Shown here piece after piece: positions 16,852-24,166 of a DNA stretch of 35,256 nucleotides (position 1 is its first letter; the number at the start of each line of letters is the position of its first letter). Location of the stretch: positions 1 through 35,256 of the forward strand of contig JAUWXF010000021.1 of NCBI GenBank assembly GCA_030616475.1. The letters are read 5' to 3'. The notes beneath the pieces were generated by a model, which saw nothing but the letters and a program-made list of their open reading frames with translations, was not told where the DNA came from and searched no databases. A program made the translations under genes and the position numbers. The DNA is from Desulfobacterales bacterium (GTDB lineage: Bacteria; Desulfobacterota; Desulfobacteria; Desulfobacterales; C00003060).

Positions 16852-17956
16852 TATGCCCCAGCCGAAGCTTCTGCCCTACCATGATCAGGGAGCCTCGAAT
16901 TCCGTTGAGTTTTTTCAGCGTGGCCACTGAGACTCCTCTTCGCCTGGCAATATGGCTTAAAGTATCTCCCGGTTGAACCACGTAATAACGATCAGAAGCT
17001 TTTTTCATGTGGCGGGAGGCGATGCGGGCGAGTTGTTTCAAAACAGTAGCCATCCTGGAAGCCAGCCCGGATGGAACTTTGATCGTATAACGCCCGGTGG
17101 GCAGATAATAGTCAAGGATCTGCGGATTGAGTTCTTTGAGAACTTTGAAGTCCGTGCCCAGGGCACGGGCAACATCTCTCACATGGAGCGGGACCTGGAT
17201 TTCGACCGGCACTGTATCGCACTTGATAGGCCTGTAGGCCCGATCCTGTGTCAGACTGTATCCATAGCTTTTCGGATTTTCCATGATAATCTTGATAGCC
17301 GCGATGCGAAAGATAAATCGCTCGGTCTCCAGTGGCAGGTTGAGCCTGTAGTAGTCTGTGACTTTCTGCTCCTTAATTCTATTTTTCAGGCGGGTTTTGC
17401 CGCAATTGTACCCGGCCAGTGCTAAGGTCCAGGTGCCGAATATTTCCTTAAGACGCTTAAGGTAGTTAAGGGCTGCCTCAGTGGAATGCTCAAAGCTTAG
17501 CCGTTCGTCCACCATGTGGTCCTTGCGAAGGCCATTGCCTTGAGCGGTGCGCGCCATAAACTGCCATGGTCCGATGGCTCCCTCACTGGATCGGATATGC
17601 GTGAGAAGAGAACTCTCAGCCACGGCAAGGTACTTCAGGTCATCAGGCATGCCCGCCTCAGCGAGCTTCTTTTCAATGTGTGGGAAATAGCGTCCCGCCC
17701 GCTTAAGCCACATGAAAACCTGGGCCCGGTCCCAGACAGCTATGGTAAATTCTCGATCCAGCATTTCCCAGACACGGCGGTTTTCAAGTGGCATTGGCTC
17801 ACCGCACAGGCTTACGGATTCAGGAATGGGAAAGTTATCAAAGGCCGGATAGGCGTTTTCCTGGGCTGGGAAAGCAAAGGATGGAAGGAGCACCATCATG
17901 GAAATGAGAGCCATGAGAAAAGCGGTCACTCGAGAAAACAAGGGTAGTGCACGCAT
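16829..17956 (-). CDS. MltD-like membrane-bound lytic murein transglycosylase with LysM
   Basis: Cleaves glycan strands of peptidoglycan in the periplasm. An N-terminal signal segment (LMALISMMVLLPSFAFPA) precedes an SLT domain at about residues 90-215. The likely catalytic glutamate is E114 in AVAESSL, with GAIGPWQFM and AGYNCG motifs following. A C-terminal LysM domain (YYVVQPGDTLSHIARRRGVS) spans about 325-370. The protein is 375 aa with a single LysM, fewer than E. coli MltD. It is convergent with rplQ. The stop lies in the shared terminator hairpin. Confidence 0.9.
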   Translation of the reverse strand: MRALPLFSRVTAFLMALISMMVLLPSFAFPAQENAYPAFDNFPIPESVSLCGEPMPLENRRVWEMLDREFTIAVWDRAQVFMWLKRAGRYFPHIEKKLAEAGMPDDLKYLAVAESSLLTHIRSSEGAIGPWQFMARTAQGNGLRKDHMVDERLSFEHSTEAALNYLKRLKEIFGTWTLALAGYNCGKTRLKNRIKEQKVTDYYRLNLPLETERFIFRIAAIKIIMENPKSYGYSLTQDRAYRPIKCDTVPVEIQVPLHVRDVARALGTDFKVLKELNPQILDYYLPTGRYTIKVPSGLASRMATVLKQLARIASRHMKKASDRYYVVQPGDTLSHIARRRGVSVATLKKLNGIRGSLIMVGQKLRLGHKQKRDCQ

Positions 17957-18071
17957 AACGCACTCAAATCATAAATAAAGGTGCCGCGTGGTTTGGGAAA
18001 ACGCGACCCCTCTCAAAAGGGTCGCTCACCCGGACGAGCCGGAACCAAAAGAAAAATGAATCTATCACGAA
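17957..18071. other. Upstream region of the transglycosylase with a GCGACCC hairpin
   Basis: GCGACCC at about 18002 pairs with GGGTCGC at about 18018. No T-run follows on +, and a short GTTTT follows on -. Its role is unclear. The rest shows no gene or clear promoter. Confidence 0.35.
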
Positions 18072-18137
18072 CCCGCCTGCCATCGCCTAGCACGGCATAC
18101 AGCTTCAATGCTAGCATACGTGGCAATGGCGGGCAGG
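18072..18137 (+). repeat. 66-bp GC-rich inverted-repeat element, copy 3
   Basis: CCCGCCTGCCATCGCC and GGCAATGGCGGGCAGG flank the centre ACAGCTTCAATGCTAGCATA. It is in the same orientation as copies 2 and 4, and abuts the CACGAAAATACG palindrome. Confidence 0.8.
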
Positions 18138-18251
18138 AGCACGAAAATACGAAGACACGAAAGTCTTGATGTTTTTCGTTTTCGTGCTTTTAATCTTTCG
18201 TGTTTTCGTGATTATCTTTTAAAATCTTCTACCAGAAAAAACACGAATTTC
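18138..18251. repeat. Stutter palindrome, ACGAAAATACGAAG word, with an R1-type cap
   Basis: Left arm GCACGAAAATACGAAGACAC then GAAAG mirrors TCGTTTTCGTGCTTTTAATC then TTTCGTGTTTTCGTG. It is followed at 18226 by TCTACCAGAAAAAACACGAA, the cap found on R1 copies A, E and G, but here attached to a different word. The remaining 18252-18482 contains nothing I can assign. Confidence 0.7.
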
Positions 18252-18482
18252 ACAATTAAGGAACCAAAAACTTACTATTATCGCAACCACGCCGCTATCA
18301 TGTAGCGAATTTCGTGCCAGGATTCTACTTTTTACAGGAATCTAAAACGATAATAATATCACGCTGTTGGATTACTGCTTGCCGATAGCGAGGGTGGTAA
18401 CTTGGGGGAGGACCACATATAGGAACATGGAAGACCGTCAAACTGTTGACAGGGCATACCCAATGTCCCTGGCCTGAGAAAC

Positions 18483-19796
18483 CTATTGTTCCGACAGACA
18501 CTCACCAAAGACTCTACCGGACTCGATTTTGGTAAGCCTGGTTTGAATCACCCGGTGCATCAATTCATCGTCCCCTTCCACAAGCACAGGGATGTAGTTT
18601 TTAGTTAGCCCCTTGAGATATCCTGTGGCCCTGTCCCGCTTTCCTTCAATCAAGACTTCAAATGTCGAACCAATGACCTTTTCGTAAAACTTCCAGCGCT
18701 TGGTTTCTCCGATGGCGCGCACATGTTGGCATCTCTTTTTGATTGCTTCCGGCGGCACTGGATCTCGAAAGGCCGCGGCAGGGGTTTGCTTCTGCATGGA
18801 AAAGGGGAAAACATGAAGATAAGCAATTGCTAGTTGCTCAATCAGGCGACACGTGTTTTCAAAGGCCCTTTCAGTCTCTCCCGGAAATCCTACCAGCACA
18901 TCAACACCTATGGCCACATCAGGCATCACGCTGATGATGTGGTGAATTAGGTCTCTGTAAAATTGTGAGCCATAGGGCCGATTCATGGATTTGAGCACCT
19001 CGTCGTCTCCGCTTTGCAGCGGTATATGGAGATGTGGACAAATACGCTCAGAGCTTGCTAACTGTCCAATAAGCTCTTCTGACAATTCGGTAGGTTCGAT
19101 TGAGCTCAGGCGCAATCGTTTTACCCCTTGGGGGCCGTCGATCAACTGCATTAGTCTGCTAAGGGACGTGGCTGGAGTGAGGTCTTGACCGTACCGGCCG
19201 ATATTGATTCCGCAAATGACGACCTCAGCGTATCCGTGCTCTTTCAGGCTCCTTGTTCTCTTGATGACAATTTCCGGCCTCAGGGAGCGACTCCTGCCGC
19301 GTGCATGTGGAACGATGCAGTAGGCACAAAAGGCGTCGCAGCCGTCCTGGATTTTCAGAAAGGGGCGCGTTCGATTCCCAAACCTGGTCATAGCGAGATC
19401 CTGAAACGGCCGGGGGGCTGAAATATCTTCAACAAGGCTCACGCCAAGGCTGTGTTCCTCGTGAGAGCCGGCCAGTCGTGCAATCTGGTCTTTGAAGGTA
19501 TTGCCCACCACATAATGCACGCCCGGCATGGAACTGAAGACTTCGGGGGCTATTTGAGCATAGCAGCCCGTGACCACCACAAGGGCTCCTGAATGGCTGC
19601 GGATAAGCTTTCTTGCAGCCTGCCTGGATTGCATGGCTGCCTTTCCTGTGACCGTGCAGGTATTGATAATACAAAGACTTGCCTTGGAGCCTCTATCTGT
19701 TGGTTGCCACCCCTGGCGTGCAAGCTGCTCCGAAATTGCTTCCGATTCATAGCGGTTAACCTTGCAGCCCAGAGTGGTGATGGTAAAAGACTTCAT
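18483..19796 (-). CDS. mtaB: tRNA (N6-L-threonylcarbamoyladenosine(37)-C2)-methylthiotransferase
   Basis: A radical-SAM methylthiotransferase that converts t6A37 to ms2t6A37 in ANN-decoding tRNAs. The N-terminal UPF0004 domain has cluster cysteines C11, C47 and C78 (TLGCKVN, NTCTVT, TGCYAQ). The radical-SAM motif is C153/C157/C160 (DGCDAFCAYC), and the C-terminal TRAM-like segment covers about 370-437. NTCTVT and the 437 aa length fit MtaB better than MiaB or RimO. ATG 19796 has GAGAGG upstream. No partner gene adjoins it. Confidence 0.92.
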   Translation of the reverse strand: MKSFTITTLGCKVNRYESEAISEQLARQGWQPTDRGSKASLCIINTCTVTGKAAMQSRQAARKLIRSHSGALVVVTGCYAQIAPEVFSSMPGVHYVVGNTFKDQIARLAGSHEEHSLGVSLVEDISAPRPFQDLAMTRFGNRTRPFLKIQDGCDAFCAYCIVPHARGRSRSLRPEIVIKRTRSLKEHGYAEVVICGINIGRYGQDLTPATSLSRLMQLIDGPQGVKRLRLSSIEPTELSEELIGQLASSERICPHLHIPLQSGDDEVLKSMNRPYGSQFYRDLIHHIISVMPDVAIGVDVLVGFPGETERAFENTCRLIEQLAIAYLHVFPFSMQKQTPAAAFRDPVPPEAIKKRCQHVRAIGETKRWKFYEKVIGSTFEVLIEGKRDRATGYLKGLTKNYIPVLVEGDDELMHRVIQTRLTKIESGRVFGECLSEQ

Positions 19797-19956
19797 GTTG
19801 GCATGCCTCTCAGGCGATCCTAATAAATCCCCGTACTGGGTACCAGAGCATCATTTTCTCAAAAGTTCAATGATTATGATTGCGACTGGCAGTGACTAAC
19901 CTGACATCTAGATCTGCTCTGACATCCACCCCGTTATATGTGGCCATTGTGACAAG

Positions 19957-19994
19957 AAAGGCAGGGCCTTTTTCTAATGGGAACCCTGCCTTTT
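19957..19994 (-). terminator. Probable bidirectional terminator downstream of the small-ORF pair
   Basis: AAAGGCAGGG pairs with CCCTGCCTTTT, and the loop contains TTTTTCTAATGGGAA. T-runs exist on both strands (TTTT on +, TTTCTT on -). It lies about 235 nt beyond the minus-strand cassette and could serve that transcript. Confidence 0.55.
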
Positions 19995-20103
19995 ATGTCA
20001 GACGGAACAAGTTCTATAATGTTCTGCCATCAGCCAATTGTTAACGACTCCGGATCCTCCTTCGGCAAAATATAGCAAGGATGATTGATAGCACGTGAGA
20101 ATT

Positions 20104-20147
20104 GGGGTCATTCACACAGGACGACAATGTCCTCAGTCAAGGACCCC
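20104..20147. promoter_or_regulatory. Symmetric nested stem-loop
   Basis: GGGGTC, 8 nt, AGGAC, 6-nt loop, GTCCT, 8 nt, GACCCC. The inner and outer stems are perfect and separated by equal 8-nt internal loops. This could be a structured RNA or a protein-binding dyad. No T-run follows, so it is not a plain terminator. Confidence 0.4.
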
Positions 20148-20228
20148 GTTCCACCAACAGGCTAGTAGGATTTGTTAGGAGTGTAGCCCTGGTACTCTGA
20201 CCCCGATGTCTTCTGGGAGAATGCGATA

Positions 20229-20483
20229 TTAGGCTTGAAGGCTGCGAGAGAACGAATTCTTCAAAGCGAGCTCTTTATCGTGCGGTAAGTCAATCAGGAC
20301 GAAGTACTCTGCAGGGTAAAGATAATCTTCGCCACTCTCATCAATAACTCGTAAATCTCCATCCATAGCGGCATCGTCATCAGGTAGTACACGATAGATC
20401 TTGTGTAACTCCAGGGATACTGGATACGCGGAATTATCGATGCAAACAGCAAATCCACGGGTAGAATTTTTATGTCGCTTCAT
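20229..20483 (-). CDS. Small conserved protein of a two-gene cassette (downstream member)
   Basis: An 84-aa acidic protein starting MKRHKNSTRGFAVCIDNS, with HKIYRVLPDDDAA and RVIDESGEDYLYPAEYF motifs. I recall it as a widespread family of unknown function usually found next to the upstream partner; this is memory, not a search. The start is ATG 20483, 4 bp after the partner's stop. The longer track ORF (to 20666) merely shadows the partner gene in another frame. Reading through in that frame gives no family resemblance. It could be part of a toxin-antitoxin-like or other small mobile pair, unproven. Confidence 0.65.
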   Translation of the reverse strand: MKRHKNSTRGFAVCIDNSAYPVSLELHKIYRVLPDDDAAMDGDLRVIDESGEDYLYPAEYFVLIDLPHDKELALKNSFSRSLQA

Positions 20484-20487
20484 AATT

Positions 20488-20673
20488 CTAATCCAAATAG
20501 CGTTTACGTTTAATTTCCTTCCTGCCAATGCCATGTGCCTCATACCAATGAATTTCAGCCTGGCGTATCCTACCGCCACCATACTTCTTTCGCAAGCGTG
20601 CAATGTCTCGGATGGAATTACCAATAGCAATGGTCTCGATGTTGGTAATTTCTCCGAGTATTTCAAAGTTCAT
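20488..20673 (-). CDS. Small conserved protein of a two-gene cassette (upstream member), possibly internally deleted
   Basis: A 61-aa basic protein MNFEILGEITNIETIAIGNS, with IARLRKKYGGG, EIHWYEAHGIG and a C-terminal KEIKRKRYLD. ATG 20673 is preferred over GTG 20676. From memory, relatives are some 16-18 residues longer between the GGGR and the IRQAEIHWYEAHG segments, so this copy may carry an in-frame deletion. The conserved C-terminus and tight 4-bp spacing to the downstream gene suggest a two-gene unit. Function is unknown. Confidence 0.6.
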   Translation of the reverse strand: MNFEILGEITNIETIAIGNSIRDIARLRKKYGGGRIRQAEIHWYEAHGIGRKEIKRKRYLD

Positions 20674-21294
20674 CACAGCTCATAGGATCAACGTTAAACA
20701 CAGAACGATCCCTGTACCCCGAAAACTAACGTGTAAACTGGCCGCCTATTGGGACGCAGAGATTGCGAAACAGGGGTGTTTCCAGACAATAAGTATCTAT
20801 ACCACAAAAGACGTCACCAGTAAAGATACCACAAACACAAATTTAGGCAAAGCCTGCTGGAAAGACATAAGCCTTCCCGTCCCATATCATCAGTTTTCGA
20901 TCAGACTCTCAGAAAAAAAGGCGGGAAATCAACCCCGCCATTCGCTTTCAGATTGTTCTGTACTGCTTTAAGCCTTATTACCTCGCAGCCGTATTTTTCT
21001 AAATAAAGGCACCGCGGCGGCGCTTATTATACCGACTCTCCCTTCTATCCGTAGGGTGGGCTTGGCCCACCGTTAGTGTTTTCGGTCACGTACAAGACCA
21101 CAATCCCATAGCCTTTAGGCCCAGTCTGTCACCAGCAGGGGTAGCGAGTAAACCGGGGACACCAATCCGTTCCAAGGCGCATGATTGGTATTGTTGATAC
21201 GCAGTTAAGAGTATAGATATCTAAATGAAATCACAGGAGTTTCTTGGGAATGGTGCAGTACAGAATAGCAGAGATCTTCAATAATTAGATAGAA
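20674..21294. other. Gene-free stretch between the small cassette and the FKBP gene
   Basis: I find no credible gene in these 620 bp. Visible features are the minus-strand terminator at 20912 and an imperfect palindrome GGTGGGCTTGGCCCACC at 21055, similar to dispersed REP-like motifs. The 220 bp from 21075 to 21294 show no structure I can name. Confidence 0.5.
20912..20939 (-). terminator. Rho-independent terminator on the minus strand
   Basis: Read on the minus strand, GGCGGGGTTGATTTCCCGCC is followed by TTTTTTT. It lies about 355 nt past the FKBP stop and is the first good terminator for that gene. It is also just upstream of the small-ORF pair, separating the two units. Confidence 0.75.
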
Positions 21295-22077
21295 TTAACC
21301 TTTTTTCTCTGGTTTTTTTGTTTCTGGTTTTTCTATTCCAAGAAGTTCAACTTCAAAAATAAGTACTTCATTAGGTCCGATATCTGGTCCTGACCCTCTT
21401 TCTCCATAAGCCAGTTCTGAAGGGATAAAAAATTGCCATTTTCCACCTTCTTTCATGAGCTGGAGACCTTCTGTCCAACCTTTTATAACTCTGTTGAGAG
21501 CAAATGTAGCAGGTTCACCGCGTTTGTATGAGCTATCAAATTCTTTTCCGTCAATTGTTGTTCCTTTATAGTGGCATTTTACAGTGTCTGTTGCTTTTGG
21601 AGAAGCTCCAGTTCCTTTTTTGAGGATTTTATACTGAAGTCCACTCTTAAGTGTTACAATACCTTGTTTTGTCTTGTTTCCTTCAAGGAACTTTTCCCCT
21701 TTTTCTTTATTTGCTTCACCCTGTTTTTTTCTTTCTCCCATTTTTTTCATATATTCTGCCTGTTTTTTGGCCCTCATTTTCTGCTGGAAAGCCATCATTG
21801 TTTTTTCGATTTCTTCTTCATTAAGAATCCGCTTGCTACCTGTGAAACCGTCCTTTATACCTTTTTGAAAAATTTCAAGATTCATTTTTAATTCATTTTT
21901 CTCGAAATTTGAACCCATTGAAAAACCGAGACTGTAACTTACTTTGTCATCTTCTGTCTTAAGATCTGCCTTTGTGATTTCTTTTTTTGCAGCAGGTTTC
22001 GGTTTCTGTGGCTGCGTTCTTTCACATGAAAATGCAAAAAGAGCAGCAACTGCAAGTAAAATCAAAACTTTTTTCAT
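21295..22077 (-). CDS. FKBP-type peptidyl-prolyl isomerase, FkpA/Mip-like, predicted lipoprotein
   Basis: A periplasmic or envelope proline isomerase. The start ATG 22077 is fixed by AGGAGAATATC. The track's longer form adds 17 unrelated residues. A signal (KKVLILLAVAALFAFSC) ends in a cysteine that could be lipidated, though the lipobox AFSC is atypical. A helical FKBP_N dimerisation region (DDKVSYSLGFSMGSNFE, then Lys-rich helices) spans about 40-145. The C-terminal FKBP domain has VKCHYKGTTIDGKEFDSSY, VIKGWTEGLQLMKEGGKWQFFIPSELAYGERG and PNEVLIFEVELL. The gene is visibly AT-richer than its neighbours, with many AAA and TTT codons, suggesting transfer. Confidence 0.9.
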   Translation of the reverse strand: MKKVLILLAVAALFAFSCERTQPQKPKPAAKKEITKADLKTEDDKVSYSLGFSMGSNFEKNELKMNLEIFQKGIKDGFTGSKRILNEEEIEKTMMAFQQKMRAKKQAEYMKKMGERKKQGEANKEKGEKFLEGNKTKQGIVTLKSGLQYKILKKGTGASPKATDTVKCHYKGTTIDGKEFDSSYKRGEPATFALNRVIKGWTEGLQLMKEGGKWQFFIPSELAYGERGSGPDIGPNEVLIFEVELLGIEKPETKKPEKKG

Positions 22078-22529
22078 GATATTCTCCTCATCAAACATAC
22101 CTTGCCAATAGTTATACTTGTCAACCATACGATTTTTTTTATAGATCTCTACCTAAAATCACAAATTTTGTCAAGCTCTTGGGCCAGATTTCGGTCAACC
22201 GACAGGCTGGATGAGTGTTTTCAGGGGTAAGACCGAAAAATTGAGGCTGGAACTACAGTGGTTCACCCATGGACAGCGGACTCAGAGCTGGAATGGATGT
22301 ATTTTGATATTAGGTCAAGGCAATCCCTTTTTCTCTCTTGATAAAAGGAAAGGTGCTTTCTTCCCTCATATACAACCGCTTGAAAATTGTCTTCTACAAA
22401 TATCCAAATCCGACGGATGTTCCTAATCTTCCCCATATTCGAAAAAATCATACCAGGCCATTTCTTGTTTTGTTCCGTATCTTACTATCGTGCTCTGGTG
22501 TTTCGGCCTTCCCCGGCATAAGCGATGCT
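22078..22529. other. Gene-free stretch upstream of the FKBP gene
   Basis: Apart from the promoter candidate at 22146, I see no supported gene, repeat or RNA. The track ORFs at 22211, 22263 and 22338 have no recognisable content. Confidence 0.5.
22146..22174 (-). promoter_or_regulatory. Weak candidate promoter for the FKBP gene
   Basis: On the minus strand TTGACA is followed 17 bp later by TAGAGA, a poor -10. A second TTGACA lies closer to the gene, also without a good -10. Only the -35 matches are strong. Confidence 0.3.
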
Positions 22530-23236
22530 CTAAACATCTATGAAATCCAATGCTAATTGAGCGGTACTCTGGGCAATTTCTTCACAAAAGTCCTTAAAGG
22601 CATCCATAGACTTTTCCAACTGCTGACCATGAGCGGTCATAAAGCCCAGATGCGTGCCTCCAATGATGGCGTGAAACTTTTTGTGTCCGGTTTTGGCCGA
22701 AAAATGGTTCATGACGTTGACCACCCCTGAATGGGCGCATCCAAGCAGGATAACAGGTCCGTGATCCGTTTCGATCAAGAGACTGATATCGTCCAATAGG
22801 GGATCGTCAGTGATCTTCCCCTTATGCTTTTTACCTTGAGCCTTTTGTCCGGGTGTTAAAAGTCCGTCTCTCTCGGCACTTCCCCCGAAAACAAGATTCC
22901 CGCTGCGATTTCGGAAAACTCCCGTATCAAGTTGAATCGGGCCTGCAGTGCCCCTTCCAGATAGTCCTGAGAATATTTGATGCCGATGAAAATTCTCTGT
23001 TTACCAGCACGTGTTTCTAGTTCAGCGTATTTCTTTGAAAAAATGTCTGGATGGGCATTGACCTCGACTTCCCGAGGCGGATACAGCACAGCCGGGAGAC
23101 CCCCGGTATGATCATAATGGCCGTGACTGAGAATAACCCTCTTGACTTGCGTCAGATTGATTCCTAGTACCTGTGCGTTATTGGCGAGGGACATGCCCTG
23201 GCCTGTATCAATATCGTAAACCTTGGTCTCTTTGAG
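22530..23236 (-). pseudogene. Metallo-beta-lactamase-fold hydrolase, N-truncated and frameshifted
   Basis: The upstream frame holds KVYDIDTGQGMSLANNAQVLGI and the metal motif SHGHYDHTGG. It ends PRETDF-stop at 22856. The next frame continues the same protein: LTPGQKAQGKKHKGKITDDP, then ETDHGPVILLGCAHSGVVN, and GGTHLGF near the end. Adding one T to the TTTT tract at 22858-22861 restores continuity. The N-terminal first strand and any start codon are missing. The coding begins only where the upstream methyltransferase ends. It resembles the family annotated as dihydropterin-ribofuranosylaminobenzene phosphate synthase-like MBL hydrolases. The frameshift could be a sequencing error, but the missing N-terminus could not be. 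Confidence 0.8.
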
Positions 23237-23241
23237 ACGAG

Positions 23242-23994
23242 CTACTCTTTAACGCCAACAATTAACGGCTGGAAGAACCTGTCTCTCAACGTCTTCACGT
23301 CGCTAAAACCAGCCTGTGTGAGCAACTTTCGTAACCTGGCAGTGGTAATGCAATAACAACGCCCGCCTCGAATCACCCGCGTTCGAGCTGTCGGTTGGCC
23401 TTTGTCTTCAACAACATAGGTTGTAATTTCCTGAAAATCTCCGTCAAACTCCCAAACGTCAAACATGAGGATGCGCTCACCTGAAATTTCGTGTGGCAAA
23501 CGGGGATAAAGCCTTTTCCTGCTGCGTTTCATCTTTGCGTAATCGTGGGCTGAGATGATGCAGCCACCGCCTCGCTCCGTACACCAATGGAATTGTTCAA
23601 AGGCCCGAAGTATTTCAGCATCATTCAACAGGTGAGGCACCGAATTGTCACAAGCAATCACAACGTCAAACTGTTTTTGGTAAGCCGACCGCAGCTCCCG
23701 CATGTCAGCGACATGGAATTCAATATTTAGCCCGCGTTTCGACGCTGCGGTTCGGGCCTCTTCTACTTCGGCATGAGAGATATCCGATGCCGTGACCGTG
23801 TATCCAAGCTCAGCCAGCCCTATGCTCTGAGTGCCAATTCCGCAAGCTGCATCCAGGATGTGTTGAACCTCGTGCCCGAAGAATTCAGTGATCACACTAT
23901 CTATAGCGGCAGCCTGTCGCTTGACACTGGCTTCCCAGTCTGGATAAATGAATTTGTAATATGGAGCTAGGTCATTGTAATAGGTTTCAGTCAC
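23242..23994 (-). CDS. Class I SAM-dependent methyltransferase
   Basis: A 250-aa Rossmann-fold methyltransferase. Motif I is ILDAACGIGTQSIGLAELGY at about residues 46-65, the acidic end of strand 2 is in VTASDIS, motif II is in HVADMREL, and FDVVIACDNSVPHLL carries the post-motif region. It looks like the glycine/sarcosine N-methyltransferase-type subgroup, but the substrate is unknown. GTG 23994 is the only possible start, since an in-frame stop lies two codons upstream. Its stop abuts the truncated MBL gene, so insertion of this gene may have broken it. Confidence 0.8.
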   Translation of the reverse strand: MTETYYNDLAPYYKFIYPDWEASVKRQAAAIDSVITEFFGHEVQHILDAACGIGTQSIGLAELGYTVTASDISHAEVEEARTAASKRGLNIEFHVADMRELRSAYQKQFDVVIACDNSVPHLLNDAEILRAFEQFHWCTERGGGCIISAHDYAKMKRSRKRLYPRLPHEISGERILMFDVWEFDGDFQEITTYVVEDKGQPTARTRVIRGGRCYCITTARLRKLLTQAGFSDVKTLRDRFFQPLIVGVKE

Positions 23995-24133
23995 GTGTCA
24001 CCATAGAATCTCGCCTTTTTCAAACCTACCAAACTTTTCCTTTTGCGTCCAAATGCGTTGCGTGATCTGAAAACACGCAGGCCCTTGGCTCAGCACCTGT
24101 TGTTTGGCCTCGCCCTTGAACGGGGTGGGTTTG

Positions 24134-24166
24134 GCCTCCGGCCCAAGGGAACTACGCCCCGGAGGC
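24134..24166. repeat. 33-bp GC-rich palindrome, copy 1
   Basis: GCCTCCGGCCC and CCCCGGAGGC form the stem around AAGGGAACTACG. A sister copy lies at 26616. The TAG stop of mnmA and its last residues (ASGA) are read from this element. The rest of 23995-24151 holds no gene. Confidence 0.65.

Larger units (their letters stand above)
19797..20228. other. Gene-free stretch with two hairpins
   Basis: I see no convincing ORF. It holds a terminator-like hairpin (19957-19994) and a nested stem-loop (20104-20147), each listed separately. The short block TCCTAATAAATCC at about 19818 recurs inverted at about 20167 with one change, which may be chance. Confidence 0.5.

Noticed and set aside
16829-17956. 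Plus-strand ORFs at 16973 and 17516
   Set aside because: They are antisense shadows of the lytic transglycosylase, which has clear SLT and LysM motifs.
20484-20666. Long version (145 aa) of the downstream small cassette ORF
   Set aside because: The N-terminal 61 residues are the alternative frame of the upstream cassette gene. The recognisable family start is ATG 20483.
21055-21071. GGTGGGCTTGGCCCACC as an operator
   Set aside because: It resembles a widely dispersed REP-like motif and is not near a promoter or gene start.
22211-22556. Track ORFs at 22211, 22263 and 22338
   Set aside because: No ribosome-binding site, domain or coding-like composition. The frames overlap on both strands with equal quality.
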